Assembly (NCBI GenBank): GCA_963978545.1
Contig: OZ021723.1
Coordinates: forward strand, 6,968,124-7,032,123
From: Linyphia triangularis
Lineage: Eukaryota; Arthropoda; Arachnida; Araneae; Linyphiidae
Direction of reading: 5' to 3'
DNA length: 64,000 nucleotides
Shown here: one piece after another, positions 41,314 through 53,118 of the stretch
Position numbering within the stretch: position 1 is the stretch's first letter
Layout of the letters: every line of letters begins with the position of its first letter
The notes under the pieces: model-generated
The model's input: only the letters and a program-made list of their open reading frames with translations
Told to the model about the DNA's origin: nothing
The model's database searches: none
Made by a program: the position numbers and the translations under genes

Positions 41314-41799
41314 TATGTAAAGAGAGACTAGGAATAATGACTGTAATGCGCTCGAAATGTGTTGTGTCTTATTCGTAGAAATGAGAAAACGCAATTGCGT
41401 TCGGCGTCTGAATTCACTCGTTCAAAATCTTAACGAGTTTTCTTCCCTCATTCCTGCAGTAATTACACAGTTGAATAATTAAATTTATTCCTAAACAGCT
41501 GTTAGCTTACGCTATTTCAAATGTAAATTAACACAAATAAATAGGGGAGTTGAAGTCGACTTTTTGTCCACGGTTATGCTCAGTTTGTAATATTTTTCTT
41601 GAATTAGCTAACATTAGAAAAGTTGATAGTATTTTTTACAAATTTGTAATACTGTTTTCTTTTAATAAGTATTTAAAATAATATCTAGAAAATGTTTGCA
41701 TCGTCTTATTAATGCAACTATTTGCGAACGTAAAACTTATTCAAACGAAACAAAATGTTTATGGAGAGTGCGTTAGCATGATATTTTTCATAAATTCAA
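41314..41799. other. AT-rich spacer
   Basis: Nothing is recognised. Confidence 0.5.
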
Positions 41800-43240
41800 A
41801 AAAAGAGTTTGAAACAAGTTGCATACACTATATTTTATAATCAAGTGAAAAAAAATAAATTTTTATTTCATAAATATTTAATAATGTTAACAACCAAAGT
41901 ATCTGAATTTCCATTGAAAATAGGTAATTCCTTTTCCAAGACTCTACAAAATTGAAGTACGATTCATTTAAGTATTTTATAGCACAAGTGTGATAAAATA
42001 TATTGTTCCGTGGATAGGTTCGAAAGATTTGAAGCCAAAGCAGATTAAAACTTGCAGAAATTTATTCCAATATAACTCTTCACAGATTCCCTTACAACTC
42101 CAGAACTTCTCGTTCCAGTAGACTCAATACAGCTCTATACACAACAATAGAGCACAAATATCAGTTAAACTTGATACACAACTGCTAAATCACCGCAAAG
42201 GACAATGCAATACAGGGAACTCTCTGAATGCTCGCTGACAGACAACTCAGTCAGTAACTCCAGTCAACTACTGACTAACTCGGGCTTATATAGGGGAGGT
42301 GGCGAACCTTCTTGAAATTTCTAGAGGTAGATATTTGGAGAACTTTCCAGATCGTAGTCGAAAAGTCTTATACATGTACATGGGAACCGAAATTGTCGCC
42401 AAGTTTGGTGACATTTGGCGATTTCTAGCCAAATTTGGCAACAAAAATTAGTCTCGAAAACCTTCGCCAACTTGGCACTATCTCACCAATTTTTCGAGAT
42501 TGCCATTACCATAATGTAAAATACCCTGCTCCTTGTAAAACTCGCTTCCCAGCTTTAACTCTGTAAAACTCGTTATCAAGCATTAAGACCCATATTGCAG
42601 GGAAGCCAACTTAAGATGAAATATTGCACTGCCTTATGCGAAATGTACATAAATTTCCCTATTTACAAAATTAAACCTACGAAATATTTACAAATAAACA
42701 AAAATTCGTAACATTATTTTAAAACAAACATCTAAACTTTTTGGAATTAGAAATCTTGGTGAAAGTTACACTTTATGGCGAGGAGTGCGGTAAAGTAACT
42801 TTATAGCACTATCGCTGGAAGTAATGCTGTATGTTAAGTAAGAATACTTTGAAATTTTTTTTTTTTTTTTATAGCAACGCACAAAAAAAAAAAAAAATAT
42901 GAAACTATATTCATGATCAGAAATCTTATCAAAAATAACACTTTATCACGAGGAGTGCAGGAAAGGTGTGAAAAAGTATTTGTCTAGTGTTCAAATATTA
43001 TGTAGTCTTAGTATTGAAATGACACATTTTCGAAATCCATTGACTGGAATTACCAACATTAATAAATATCTATTAAAAATATTTTTGCACGAGAGTATAA
43101 AAAAACTTTTCGAGTTTGAAAATAACTTTTCAAAACTCGGTCAATTATTTGACTCGTGCTAATGCACTCGTTAAAAAAGCATTTTACCTCGCTTGAATAA
43201 GTATTACTTTCCCAACTAGTTGCATAAACAACTATTTTCG
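41800..43240. mobile_element. Long inverted-repeat element X, copy 2
   Basis: The left arm from 41800 ('gttgcatacacta') and the right arm to 43240 ('ctcgtgctaatgcactcg', 'ttttacctcgcttgaa') match copy 1 at 36525-40560. A solo LTR (42004-42713) interrupts it. The centre at about 42860-42900 is a T-run followed by an A-run in place of the TA tract of copy 1. Confidence 0.6.
42004..42713 (-). mobile_element. Solo LTR, Gypsy-like, copy C
   Basis: The minus-strand copy begins TGTTACGAATTTTTG and ends ...GGAACA. It has the same order of blocks as copies A and D, including the GCCAAA/TTTGGC region and a TATA box region. It is inserted in element X. There are no internal retroviral-type genes. Confidence 0.78.
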
Positions 43241-43562
43241 CATTAAATGGCGCCTTTGTGGAGATTATTAAAACAAATTATGATGATAGATCTTTTGCTT
43301 CCAATAAAGCTCAATGTTTATACAAAATCTTCGAATACTTAATATAAATTTAACGCGTAAACAAAAATATGCAATAAAATCTTATTTTCTAATTAATTTC
43401 TTGAATATTAAGTCTCAAATTTAACAATCGCGTTTTCTTCTATAAGTTTAACCCTAGCCTGCCACTGACTTTTTTCTGCTCTTCATTCTACTTTTCTACC
43501 AACTACGGCCTTAAAATTACTTCAATTGTAAATCTATCCGTCTACTATTCTCCACATCAATT

Positions 43563-44230
43563 GTAGTCCGAGAGGCGACTGCAATTTTTGGACCTCATCG
43601 AACATCACTCTGAATAATTTTTTTATAGAAATTGGGGAAAAGTGAATAGATTAGGAATCCACTGGTCTGCCGTGGCAAAAATGGCCGAAACTGATCAAAA
43701 ATCGACTTGGAATGAGTTGAACTAAAATCCGATTGCCAAATATGTCATAACTTGCCAAAACGAGAACAAAATTTTTCGTCTGGCAACCCACTGCATTTTG
43801 AATTTCAATAAGAAAAAGAGCAAACGATTTCTGATCTCTGGCTCGGAAAACTAGTATATTTTAAAAGTAAGCCAAATTGGCGACAGTAGTTGCGTCATCA
43901 GTGACATAATGTTTATTGCCAACTTGGCTCCCTTTTAACAGATGCAAGTAGACCGTCACCAGATATCTGAATCGTCTGCAACCTTCTTAATTGAAAATTA
44001 AAGAGTGAGGGTTACCAAATAAAAAAAATGCTCATTATTTTGCAAGTTATGGCGCATTTGGCAATTGGAATTAGTTCAACTTATTAAAAGTCGATTTTTG
44101 ACCATTTTTGGCCATTTTTTCCACGGTAGACCAGTGGATTCGTAATCTGACTCACTTTTCTCTACTTTCAATAAGAAATTCAGAATGATGTTCGATGGGG
44201 TCCGAAAATCGCAATCGCCTCTCAGTCTAT
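43563..44230. mobile_element. Long palindromic MITE M, copy 2
   Basis: The ends are 'tagtccgagaggcgactg' and the inverted 'atcgcctctcagtcta'. The internal order is reversed relative to 40655-41313. It contains no frame that looks coding (44076-44273 is a by-product). Confidence 0.75.
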
Positions 44231-44303
44231 TGGTAATTCTATGTTGAAGAGATGTACACAACGCATATGGCATGTGCCGATTGAAGAATGCTCTTAACTT
44301 TCA

Positions 44304-45022
44304 GGTATACATATACATTAGGAATCGTGAAATTTGACTCAAGTCTGCGTTTTTGTTTTTTGGTTTTAAAATATTTCCGAATTCATTACCATTAAAATGA
44401 TACCATTTTCTTTCTGAGACTCAAATTACTTTTTAAATTACAGTAAGTTTTGTGAACCAGTTTTGTATCCCGTTCATTAGTGTAGTAAACTTTAAACGCG
44501 TTTTCTGAAGAATGACATTTTGGTGTTATATGACTTTATGCCAACGGTCATAACTTCATAAAAAATGGCCTGATTTACAAAATTCTAATTTTGTTTTGTA
44601 GACAATAGTTGTGAATGTGTTTTCTATGGAGAATCCAATACACATTGTTATATATACATTTTTTATGCATATTTTAATCTTAATTTTTTGTTAAAAACTA
44701 TGTATTTTTTAAAACCTTTTTATTTAAAAATTTATAATTAAATAAACATTAAAGCCAAATTCAAAATTTTCCATAGGAACATGCGTCAATATAATATCTC
44801 TTATTTGCAATAAAAATAATACCTCTAAGTTAATTACAAGTTTATTTATCTATATTCTAATAATGTCCTAATTAGTCACTTTAATTGCAGTTAGCTGATT
44901 AAAAAATTGACGGAAAAAAGTTTGTGTGTAAAAATGCATCATTTTTAATTCTGATATGTTACCAGTTTGAAAATTATTACCTAAAAATTAAAGAAAATCA
45001 TCTTAATTGTATATGTATACCT
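44304..45022 (-). mobile_element. TIR element R4, copy 2
   Basis: It is the inverse of 9136-9865 along its length. The ends are 'aggtatacatataca' and 'tgtatatgtatacct', and both are flanked by TTCAG, a possible 5-bp target duplication. Confidence 0.75.
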
Positions 45023-45540
45023 TCAGTAAACATTACACGTATTTTTCATAGTTTATCCAAAAAGTAGAGAATACTTACGAAGCGTGGAATATTTATGATG
45101 AAAAAAAAATATGTAACCTTCCACTGATTCATTATCGCACTATGATTGAATAAGACATCGCGTATCATTTAAAATTGTAATCCATGGTCTACACTTAGAG
45201 GATGCATTTTAAAAACTTTGTTTATCAAAATTTGAAAGAAGATATTAAATTTGCAATTATGTTAATTAAAAAGTATTGAATAATAATATAACCCATCAAA
45301 ACGAAGTTTTAAATATAAATCGTTTTGATGCATTGCTAATTTTTATATTCATTAACACAGCGCCGATTCTGTGTACTGCGTGTGTTTGGAGTGTTTGCAT
45401 CTTATTTTAAATATCAAAAACATTTCTACCAGCAAAATGTGCGGCTAACTACGTTTCAAAATGTATTTATTAAAAATGAATGTGAATTTATGCACTCCCA
45501 TTTAAGCATCTTTTATTTACTCTAATTAAAACAATTCTAT

Positions 45541-46421
45541 TGTTACGAATTTTTGTATATTTGTAAATATTTCGTAGTGTTAATTTTGTAAATAGGAAAA
45601 CTTATGTACATTTCGCATAAGGCAGTGCAATAGTTCGTCGTTAGTTTGTTTCCCCGCAATGTGTGTCTTAATGCTTGATAACGAGTTTTACAGAGATAAC
45701 GCTGGGAAGCGAGTTTTACAAGGAGCAGGCCATTTAACATTTTGGTAATGGCAATCTCGCCAAATTGGAGAGATAGAGTCAAGTTGGCAACTGTTTTGGC
45801 GACTAATTTTTGTCGACAAATTTTACGAGAAATCGCCAAATGTCTCCAAACTTGGCTACCATTTGGCGACATTTTCGGTCTCAATGTGCCTTTTCGACTA
45901 CGATCTAGTAAGTTCTCCAAATATCTACCTCTAGAAGTCTCCATAAGTATTGACTCCTATATAAGACCGGCCGTGAGTGGAGTTGGGGGGGTTAGTCAGT
46001 TAATTGACTGAATTAGTTGACTGGTGAGTTGACTGGAATTACTGAGTTGAGATACTGACCCTAATAGCACACATCCTCCCAGGGAGGTCCCTGGGAAGTC
46101 ATTCGTAGTCCCGGGGATGACTGGGGACTTCCTAGGGACCTCCCTGGGAGGATGTGTGCTATTAGGGGAGTCTCAGTGAGCATTCAGAGTAGTTCTAAAA
46201 CAAACTGTATTGCATTATCTTTTGCAGCAATTTGAGCAGTTGTGTTGTCAAGTTCTTAACTACTGTTTTGTGCTCTATTGTTGTGAAAAGAGCTGTATTC
46301 TGTCTACTAGAACGAGAAGTTCTGGAGTTGTAAGAGAATCTGTGAAGAGTTATATTGGAATAAATTTCTGCAAGTTTTGATCTGCTTTGTTTTCAAATCT
46401 TTCGAACCCATCCACTCAGCA
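45541..46421 (+). mobile_element. Solo LTR, Gypsy-like, copy D
   Basis: It begins TGTTACGAATTTTTG and ends ...CTCAGCA, flanked on both sides by CTAT, a 4-bp target duplication. A TATA-like 'cctatataagacc' lies at about 45957, and an AATAAA at about 46362 fits the end of R. Its U3 region has several GCCAAA/TTTGGCGAC repeats. It is longer than copies A and C because a palindromic MITE (46059-46167) sits in it. The frames 45543-45944 and 45742-46011 are shadows. Confidence 0.85.
46059..46167. mobile_element. 109-bp perfect palindrome MITE, copy 1
   Basis: 'ccctaatagcacacatcctc' is inverted at the right end; almost the whole element pairs with itself ('gggaggtccctgggaagtc'). LTR copy C lacks it at the matching position, giving an empty site. 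A second copy is at 53007-53118. Confidence 0.85.
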
Positions 46422-46690
46422 CTATTATTCATTTATTAAAGACAATTTCAGCAACAGGAAATAGTTTATTTAATGGTTGGTTAAATGCTATTTATGTATG
46501 ATTGGATAACATGAAGTTGGTTTATTAGTAATCGGTAAAAGCAACCATTTAGAGACAGTTACAGCCCCCAAAGTTTGATAGAATGCATTGCAATCGACAC
46601 CAAATCTATCTGCCAAGTTCCAGCTCGATTGGATGACGGCAAGGGGGTTAATTAGACCTCCGCAGATTTGCCCGCCATTGACATACCCAG

Positions 46691-48189
46691 ACACACACTT
46701 ACACACAGAGTCGAAGTCAATATCAAGAATTTAAAAATGTGTGTTCTAATGTGTCGACATTAACTCAGACAAGAAACAAGCTAGTTTTAATTAGTTAACG
46801 TAATTTCGCAAGAATAAAACAAAGAAATGTGTAAGAATTCGTTCATCCATTAAGTCCATTAATTTCTTTTTAGGTTGAGGAAGATTTAATTCATAAAGAC
46901 TAAAGAAAGTGCGAACAATTAGTGCCACTTAACTCTCGGTATATAAAGATTTATTTTACACTCTTATCTTTGTCGCGCATCACTAGGTTGATAACTTTTG
47001 ATTCTGTTTCTTTTGTAGTAGCTACGAGAACTAAATTGTGAACTACATTGAGAATTGTTTTCAAAAGATTTTGAGAACTACATTTTTCCAATGTTCAATG
47101 CGCCTTCAACAACGTACTTAACGTTGAAATGTCTAATTAACACTTATTATTTCACTTACGTAACTTGAACAAAAGAATAAAAGTTACTCCAGGGGTACCA
47201 GATAAAAACCATCAATTTGCAGCGATAACTCATACAAACTATCAATACTTTTAAATCATTTATGATTCCTAAAAAATATAGGTAGAGGGTTGCTATGGCA
47301 ACCCTCCTATACCCATAAACTTGGCTTGAAGATGCATTTATGCATCATTTAAACCTGAAGACATTCAGGCTTGGCGACTACTGCGCCAAGTGGTACCCGG
47401 CTAAAGGAAGAGTAACGAAACAAAAAACTTGTTTACATAATTATTTTTCTATTTTGGTTCCTTTTGGATGGATGTATTATTACAGTTTGTCGATTAACTA
47501 ACTACAGTCCGAAATTAATATTTTTTAAAACTAGATAACACACATTTTACAAGTGAGCATTCCAATATTTAATTAACTGAAAAGAAAATTTATTTGCAAT
47601 GGTATTCATATGTCATTGAGAAGCTTTCGACGTACGGGACACGGAAGTGTCCCATGCGTGGCTTGTTAGAAGTTATAAATGTATATTTGAGCTAGTTAAA
47701 ATATTTTTTTTATCTAACTTTGCCATCAACAAATATTATATAAAACAAAATCTAGATTCATCATAGTTTTACTACTCTAATCCGTTTAAGAGTAAGATGT
47801 CCCATGCGTCAGAGACTTGCCCGAGGATATATGTCTAACGGTTACAGACACAATTTATAGGAAATCAAGAATTGACCACTTTTTCTGCATGGTATTCAAC
47901 TTGTAAATGAAATTCCCACTATTCCGTATCTGTCAGTATTGTCCTATGTTATTGATAGTGGTAACGCAAACAGTCCCTTTCTTTGATTAAAAAAATAAAG
48001 ATCATTGTAATAAATCGATTTAGAATTGATGCAAAATCTCAAAGTGATTAATTGCCATCGTTTGTTGCCAGAGAAATCTATTGATTCATAAACAATGGTA
48101 AATGCCTCATTGTTTATGATTCGATGGAGCGTGATACTAGTTGCAACATCGTTATGCAGCTAATTTACACTACCTGCATAACAAGCAAC
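46691..48189. other. Spacer with small palindromes
   Basis: No gene is seen. About 47189-47403 may be a short element with 'ggggtacca' and 'tggtaccc' at its edges, but the ends are brief. It contains the palindromes at 47286-47305 and near 47333 ('gatgcatttatgcatc'). Confidence 0.45.
47286..47305. promoter_or_regulatory. Palindrome resembling an RFX X-box
   Basis: AGGGTTGCTATGGCAACCCT is a perfect 8-bp inverted repeat around a 4-base centre. Its core GTTGCTATGGCAAC fits the X-box bound by RFX transcription factors. No gene start is visible nearby, so a regulatory role is only a possibility, and it may belong to a short TIR element. Confidence 0.3.
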
Positions 48190-48812
48190 TATACTAAACT
48201 TCAACTTAACTAGACATCACTTAGACGGTAGATCGTGACAGTGCTCATAGGTATTTAATCCATTTTGGCGGCGTAAAAGCATAATGTTCGCCAAACCACA
48301 ACCCTATAGAGAACAAAAGGCTATAAGGTTTGGCGAGAATTATGTCTTCACTCCGCCAAAATGGATTAAATACCTATGAGCACTGTGACGATCTACCGTC
48401 TAAGTGATGTCTAGTTAAGTTGAAGTTTAGTATAGAGAACAAAAGGCTATAAGGTTTGGCGAGAATTATGTCTTCACTCCGCCAAAATGGATTAAATACC
48501 TATGAGCACTGTCACGATCTACCGTCTAAGTGATGTCTAGTTAAGTTGAAGTTTAGTATAGAGAACAAAAGGCTATAAGGTTTGGCGAGAATTATGTCTT
48601 CACTCCGCCAAAATGGATTAAATACCTATGAGCACTGTCACGATCTACCGTCTAAGTGATGTCTAGTTAAGTTGAAGTTTAGTATAGAGAACAAAAGGCT
48701 ATAAGGTTTGGCGAGAATTATGTCTTCACTCCGCCAAAATGGATTAAATACCTATGAGCACTGTCACGATCTACCGTCTAAGTGATGTCTAGTTAAGTTG
48801 AAGTTTAGCATA
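48190..48812 (+). mobile_element. Foldback MITE copy 3 with tandemly amplified right arm
   Basis: A complete 245-bp palindrome (48190-48434) is followed by three more copies of its right half. The motif 'tatagagaacaaaaggct' occurs at 48305, 48431, 48557 and 48683, an exact 126-bp period. The join uses 'tatag', present both at the element's centre and at its end. Confidence 0.92.
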
Positions 48813-48994
48813 GCAGGCATCATTGTTATCGACTATAATTCATACATAATAGAGCTCCATTGTTATGAATCGACTTAACCTGCTACTTACGTTCTGAAAC
48901 ATTAGTAGCACGTCAAAATAAAGAAATCATTCAAGGATTTGGCAAGCAATTTGAAATGGAATTTTCATTTCCATCCATGCATGCAAACGTTCTG

Positions 48995-49190
48995 AACTTC
49001 ATTACCCCTAGCGACTCATTAGCGTTTGGGTATCGGAGCTGCTTCGGAATATCAGGGGCTATTACCTCAATTGAACTAATACCCAATTACCTCCCCGGAG
49101 AAGCCAAATGTCGCCTGCTTTGATAAGCATTTTTCCTTCTTCTCATTACAGTTTGTGATTAGCACGCGGGAAGCTTATGTCGTTCAGGAT
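48995..49190 (-). repeat. Interspersed repeat R2, copy 2
   Basis: The reverse complement matches 4362-4556. The 'tcttctcattacag' that looks like a splice acceptor at 49151 is part of the repeat, which argues against the frames 49155-49376 and 49177-49380 being exons. Confidence 0.6.
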
Positions 49191-49914
49191 AGAGATAAGC
49201 CTGGATTTCCTTCCTGGAATAACTATAAGAATAACTCTGCTCGGAATAATGCGGGGGGGGTGTATGTTGTCGTTTCGTGGAATGTCGTTAACAACAGCGC
49301 CTCTGATGTCTGGTCATTTGCGCCTTTTAAAATGGATTGTTATGAGCAGATTCTTATCAATTTTAGATCTTCGTGAGTAATTAGTTTTCCTAATTGTAAA
49401 AGGTTAACGAAGAACGTTTCGAAAGTGAGAATGGAATGCAAATTAGTGAAACACTCTTTTCTCTCTCTCTCTTAATGGTGGAATCAGTACCTGAAATGTT
49501 TAGCATTTAATATGGAATCCCCAAAGATATATTATTTTCGTTCTCTTGGAAACTAAATAACGAAAGAACTCTTGTGACGTGCATCTTAATTACATAATAA
49601 GCACTGCTTTAGAAACCCAAAACTTTCCAAGTAAATTACTTCGTATAGTGTTTCAGATTCTTGTGAATTATAAAACTTATTATTGTGTGGATGAGCTTTA
49701 CGTGTATGCAATGACAATCTATTTTATTACCGCATTTTGTTTAATTTTACCTTTGCAAAGAGCGTCTTCCATTTTTTATTCCTCTTCGCCTGTCATCATC
49801 GTAATTCATTAACTTCCCATGTTTTCGATAACCTACTTATATTGGAGAATTGTTCGTGTCAATGCTTTTTGAAAAGTGGGTTCCATACTTAATATTCATG
49901 ATTGCTCGTCATTG
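49191..49914. other. Spacer
   Basis: It has a G-run at 49252-49260 and AT-rich sequence. No gene is recognised; the frame 49579-49812 has no clear domain. Confidence 0.45.
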
Positions 49915-49922
49915 GATCGGAT

Positions 49923-50146
49923 GGTACTTACGTATTAACGCAACCAGGCCAAAATTCGCATAAATCGCCAAATTTGGCGACCCTACTTATGGCAACCAAA
50001 ATTCGCAAAAATCGCCAAATTTGGCGACCCTACTTACGCCAACCCTACGTGTTATACGTGGTTTTCGTAAAGAAATTATTTTGCTTACTGGTTAAATTGA
50101 ATGCCTTCAAATCGCGCCATCCTGGTTGCGATAATACGTAAGTACC
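49923..50146. mobile_element. 224-bp MITE with 8-bp target duplication
   Basis: The ends 'ggtacttacgtattaacgca' and the inverted 'tgcgataatacgtaagtacc' continue to 'accagg'. Both sides carry GATCGGAT (49915-49922 and 50147-50154), a perfect 8-bp duplication, which suggests a hAT-like mechanism. The interior has two direct repeats of 'aaatcgccaaatttggcgac'. Confidence 0.85.
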
Positions 50147-50154
50147 GATCGGAT

Positions 50155-50909
50155 TTATTTAGTTCTCACATCTGAGTATATTCATTTCTATTTTATAAAT
50201 AATTCTCTCGGTTTCTTACAATGCGCGTTTTCTTGAGCTTCCATAAGACAATGACACTACGAATTCAATATAATTCATTTGAATGCCACTTGTAAAACGA
50301 TAAATCAGTCTTCTAATCCTCCTCTCGTTTTCCAATCTTCCAACTTAACTGAATAAATGTTTTAACTGCAGCTTAAAAGATATTTTTGAACTCGCCACGT
50401 ACTGCTAACTTTTCAAAATGATTTGAACATTGCATGTAAATAGTATACAACTGAAGATGAATTAGTTCTTGATTGAAAGGGTATTCCGTAAACCACTCTA
50501 GTAGGAACAAGATACAGTCGTTCGATCCTCATAGATTGGAATATAATTATTGAATGATTGGGTAAAAAGTATTAAATATTGTTGCGTAATATAATTAGGA
50601 ATATTGTATTTAGCATAAGAATGTTACGGGATGATATACGGGGGAAACTTTGGTGTGGATGACCAAATCATGGATTTTAAGGAAAAGCTTTCGGTGAACA
50701 ATTATTTTGATCTGATATGAAACTTTGCAAATACAAAATATCTACTTAAAATTGAAGAAATATCGTCAAGATCTTTTTCAGATCTACTTTTGATATAGAA
50801 AGTGATTTTAAACATGGACTAAAAAAAAATGCAATGATAACATTACATATATATATTGAGTAAGCATATAAAAATCAAACTGTCACGTGCTGAAAATGTA
50901 AAACTTTTA
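50155..50909. other. AT-rich spacer
   Basis: Nothing is recognised. Confidence 0.5.
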
Positions 50910-51220
50910 TTGCAATCATAGACTTATTATTATCGATAGACTGCGCGTTCCCACTTCAATCATACAACGAGAATGAAACCAAAATGAATCACAAAATTCG
51001 TCTATCAGTCACGTGGTTTTTAATTTGGCTACGTCGTAAAATTAATCCTTTATCTAATAATCTTATTATCCTTTATCGCCTGAGTGGGGAGAAACCCGCC
51101 AAATCCGCAACCCTGCTCCCAAAAAGTCCCTACTCATGTGATTCATTTTGGTTTCATTCTCGTTGTATAATTGAAGTGAGAACGCGCAGTCTATTGATAA
51201 TAATAAGTCTATGATTGCAA
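50910..51220. mobile_element. 311-bp MITE with 80-bp TIRs
   Basis: 'ttgcaatcatagacttatta' is inverted at the right end, and the arms match to '...gaatgaaaccaaaatgaatc' with few mismatches. It lies just downstream of the olfactomedin gene's 3' end. The frame 50984-51214 is a by-product. Confidence 0.8.
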
Positions 51221-51379
51221 TGGTATGAAGAATATATGACAGTTTAGTATGAGAAAGTTAACTAAGATTTATAGTGACAGTTTGCTTTTACATATTAAAT
51301 AATACACTCTCACCTAAAGATTCATTGCTATGCATGTCTTTGAAATAATTCGCCACCACCGCTTTGTGTTTTTCAAAAT

Positions 51380-51385
51380 TTTATT
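51380..51385 (-). terminator. Polyadenylation signal of the olfactomedin gene
   Basis: TTTATT on the plus strand reads AATAAA on the minus strand, 22 bases after the stop codon at 51408-51410. A 3' UTR this short is unusual but possible; a more distal signal could also be used. Confidence 0.5.
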
Positions 51386-51407
51386 AAACAAAAATGTTTC
51401 ACGGTCG

Positions 51408-52201
51408 TCATTTTCTTCTCTTGGGATCATCTCTCTGTTCTGGCTGTCCCATGTCAATTGTCCCGAACAGGATAGGATACACCAGCTGGTTCCCTTTGTC
51501 CCAAGTGTAAATCTTCCGATGCTTCGGGTTGTACGCGATCATGCTGTTGTTATGAAAAGGGTTCGCGAACGGTATATTCGCCTCCAGGACCTTATTCTGG
51601 TAGAGGTCGAACGCGAACCTGATCTGCGTGTTCGGAGCAGTCACCGAATCCACCGCGTACAACACTCCACAGGCTATAAACATCTCCCCGACACTCCTGT
51701 GAGGCAGAGTCACATTCCATATGTACTCAGTCTCCAGAGTGTAGGGGTGCAGCTTCCTCACCAGCGTGTTGTTGGTGTACTTCGCAGAGTACACCAGCCA
51801 CAGTCCGTTCTCGTCCGCCATGACATCCATGTACCCGAGCTCGGTCGAGTACAGGTACATGCCGTCCGAGTGGGCCGCGTCCCGGACCTTCTCGATCTTG
51901 GACCGCAGTACCGAGTACTCGAAGCGCACCAGTATCTCGCTGTTTTCCTGGTTGTAGTAGAAGGATCCGTTGTGGACCAGGTGGCCTGTTCCCTTGAAGG
52001 GGAAGGGCAGCTCGTGCTTCTGGCTGTGGTTGTGGTTGCGGAACTCTTGCAGGGTGGAGTACTCGTACAGGTGGTTGGTGTCGGTGGCGAAGGTGGCGAA
52101 GTACTTGTGCTCGCTTCCCATCGAGTCCTGGAACCAGGCGCCGGTTTCTTCCTTGGAGAAGCGCTGGAAGACAGGCTTGCCGAGTTGGTGGATCATGCAG
52201 T
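51408..52201 (-). CDS. Olfactomedin-domain protein, terminal exon
   Basis: This exon encodes a whole C-terminal olfactomedin (OLF) beta-propeller, a secreted or ectodomain protein-interaction module. Its closest overall pattern is the gliomedin/colmedin group. It opens after a good acceptor ('tctattttgcag') with two bases of a split codon, then Cys-Met-Ile-His. Numbering from that Met, it shows GKPVFQRF (6-13), ADENGLWLVYS (127-137), a second Cys in FIACGVLYAVDS (176), FDLYQ (196-200), SMIAYNP (218-224) and a basic tail ending RRK at 262. The two Cys probably form the conserved OLF disulfide. N-glycosylation sequons lie at 76, 142, 161 and 216. Of the myocilin-type calcium ligands, the Asp in DENGLW is kept, but the Asp of MIDYNP is Ala and the Asn before the second Cys is Glu. 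The exon is strikingly GC-rich against its surroundings. The 301-codon plus-strand frame here is a shadow. Confidence 0.93.
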
Positions 52202-52272
52202 CTGCAAAATAGACACACTAATGGTTAATCTATGAAGTTGATTTATAAAATATATCTGGAATATAGCCATAC

Positions 52273-52517
52273 TATACTAAACTTCAACTTAACTAGACAT
52301 CACTTAAACGATAGATCGTCACAGTGCTCATAGGTATTTAGTCCATTTTGGCGGAGTGAAGACATAATTCTCGCCAAACCTTATAGCCTTTTGTTCTCTA
52401 CAGAGTTGTGGTTTGGCGAACATTATCCTTTCACGCAGCCAAAATGGATTAAATACCTATGAGCACTGTGACGATCTATCGTCTAAGTGATGTCTAGTTA
52501 AGTTGAAGTTTAGTATA
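52273..52517. mobile_element. 245-bp foldback MITE, copy 4, in the olfactomedin intron
   Basis: It is a palindrome with TATACTAAAC ends, 72 bases upstream of the terminal exon's acceptor. Such a hairpin this close to the 3' splice site could affect the branch region; that is inference. Confidence 0.85.
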
Positions 52518-53006
52518 GTAGACCGATGCGGAGTCTGCGCATTTAAGATTGCTTCGAGGAATTGCTTTTTGGGAAGATCATCAAACTTAGATATTCTATT
52601 CTATTGCTGAGAGATATAATAAAACTTGTTTTAGAAAGCAGAATTCGGCATGGCATGGTTCAAGTATCTGGACGATCTGGTGATAAATTGTATACCGAAC
52701 GTAAATCATAGAGTATCAAATGAAAGTTTTTAACGTTATCAACAGATTTATCAACACATTACGAAAGGAATTGTCCTAAAGAGAGATCTACACCTTCAAA
52801 ACAGTAATAGATTTATTTATTGTAACTTAAAATAAAAGGGTGAAGAGGGGGTTATTCTCGGAACCAATCGGTGCTCTCCTGCATGGAACCCTCTCTTATA
52901 GAATATCAAAATTACTTTTCACTTCATTTTTTAAACAAATAACACATTGTGCAATTGTAAATGAACTAGTCTTCAGAATATAAGTTCTAAGGCTTTCAAC
53001 TGGTAC
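52518..53006. other. Intron sequence
   Basis: It is AT-rich intron of the minus-strand gene, with no element recognised. Confidence 0.5.
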
Positions 53007-53118
53007 CCCATATAGTAGTACACATTCTCCTAAGGATGTCTTTAGGAAGTCCCCAGTCATCCCCGGAATTCCGAATGACTTCCTAGGGACCTCCTTGGGA
53101 GGATGTGTGCCATATGGG
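53007..53118. mobile_element. 112-bp palindromic MITE, copy 2
   Basis: 'cccatatagtagtacacatt' at the left matches the inverted 'aatgtgt'-like right end ('ggatgtgtgccatatggg'). It is a more diverged copy of 46059-46167, with shared core 'tgacttcctagggacctcc'. Confidence 0.8.

Larger units (their letters stand above)
45300..46690 (-). repeat. Interspersed repeat R3, copy 2, split by an LTR
   Basis: 45300-45437 and 46530-46690 match the two adjacent blocks at 4810-4955 and 4695-4795 on the opposite strand. Between them are about 200 bp of extra repeat sequence and the LTR at 45541-46421. Confidence 0.6.

Noticed and set aside
49155..49380. Possible exon after 'tcttctcattacag'
   Set aside because: The acceptor-like sequence is part of repeat R2, also present at 4362-4556; the frame has no known domain.
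51330..52235. 301-codon plus-strand frame
   Set aside because: It is antisense to the olfactomedin exon; the minus strand has the OLF motifs, splice acceptor, stop and poly(A) signal.
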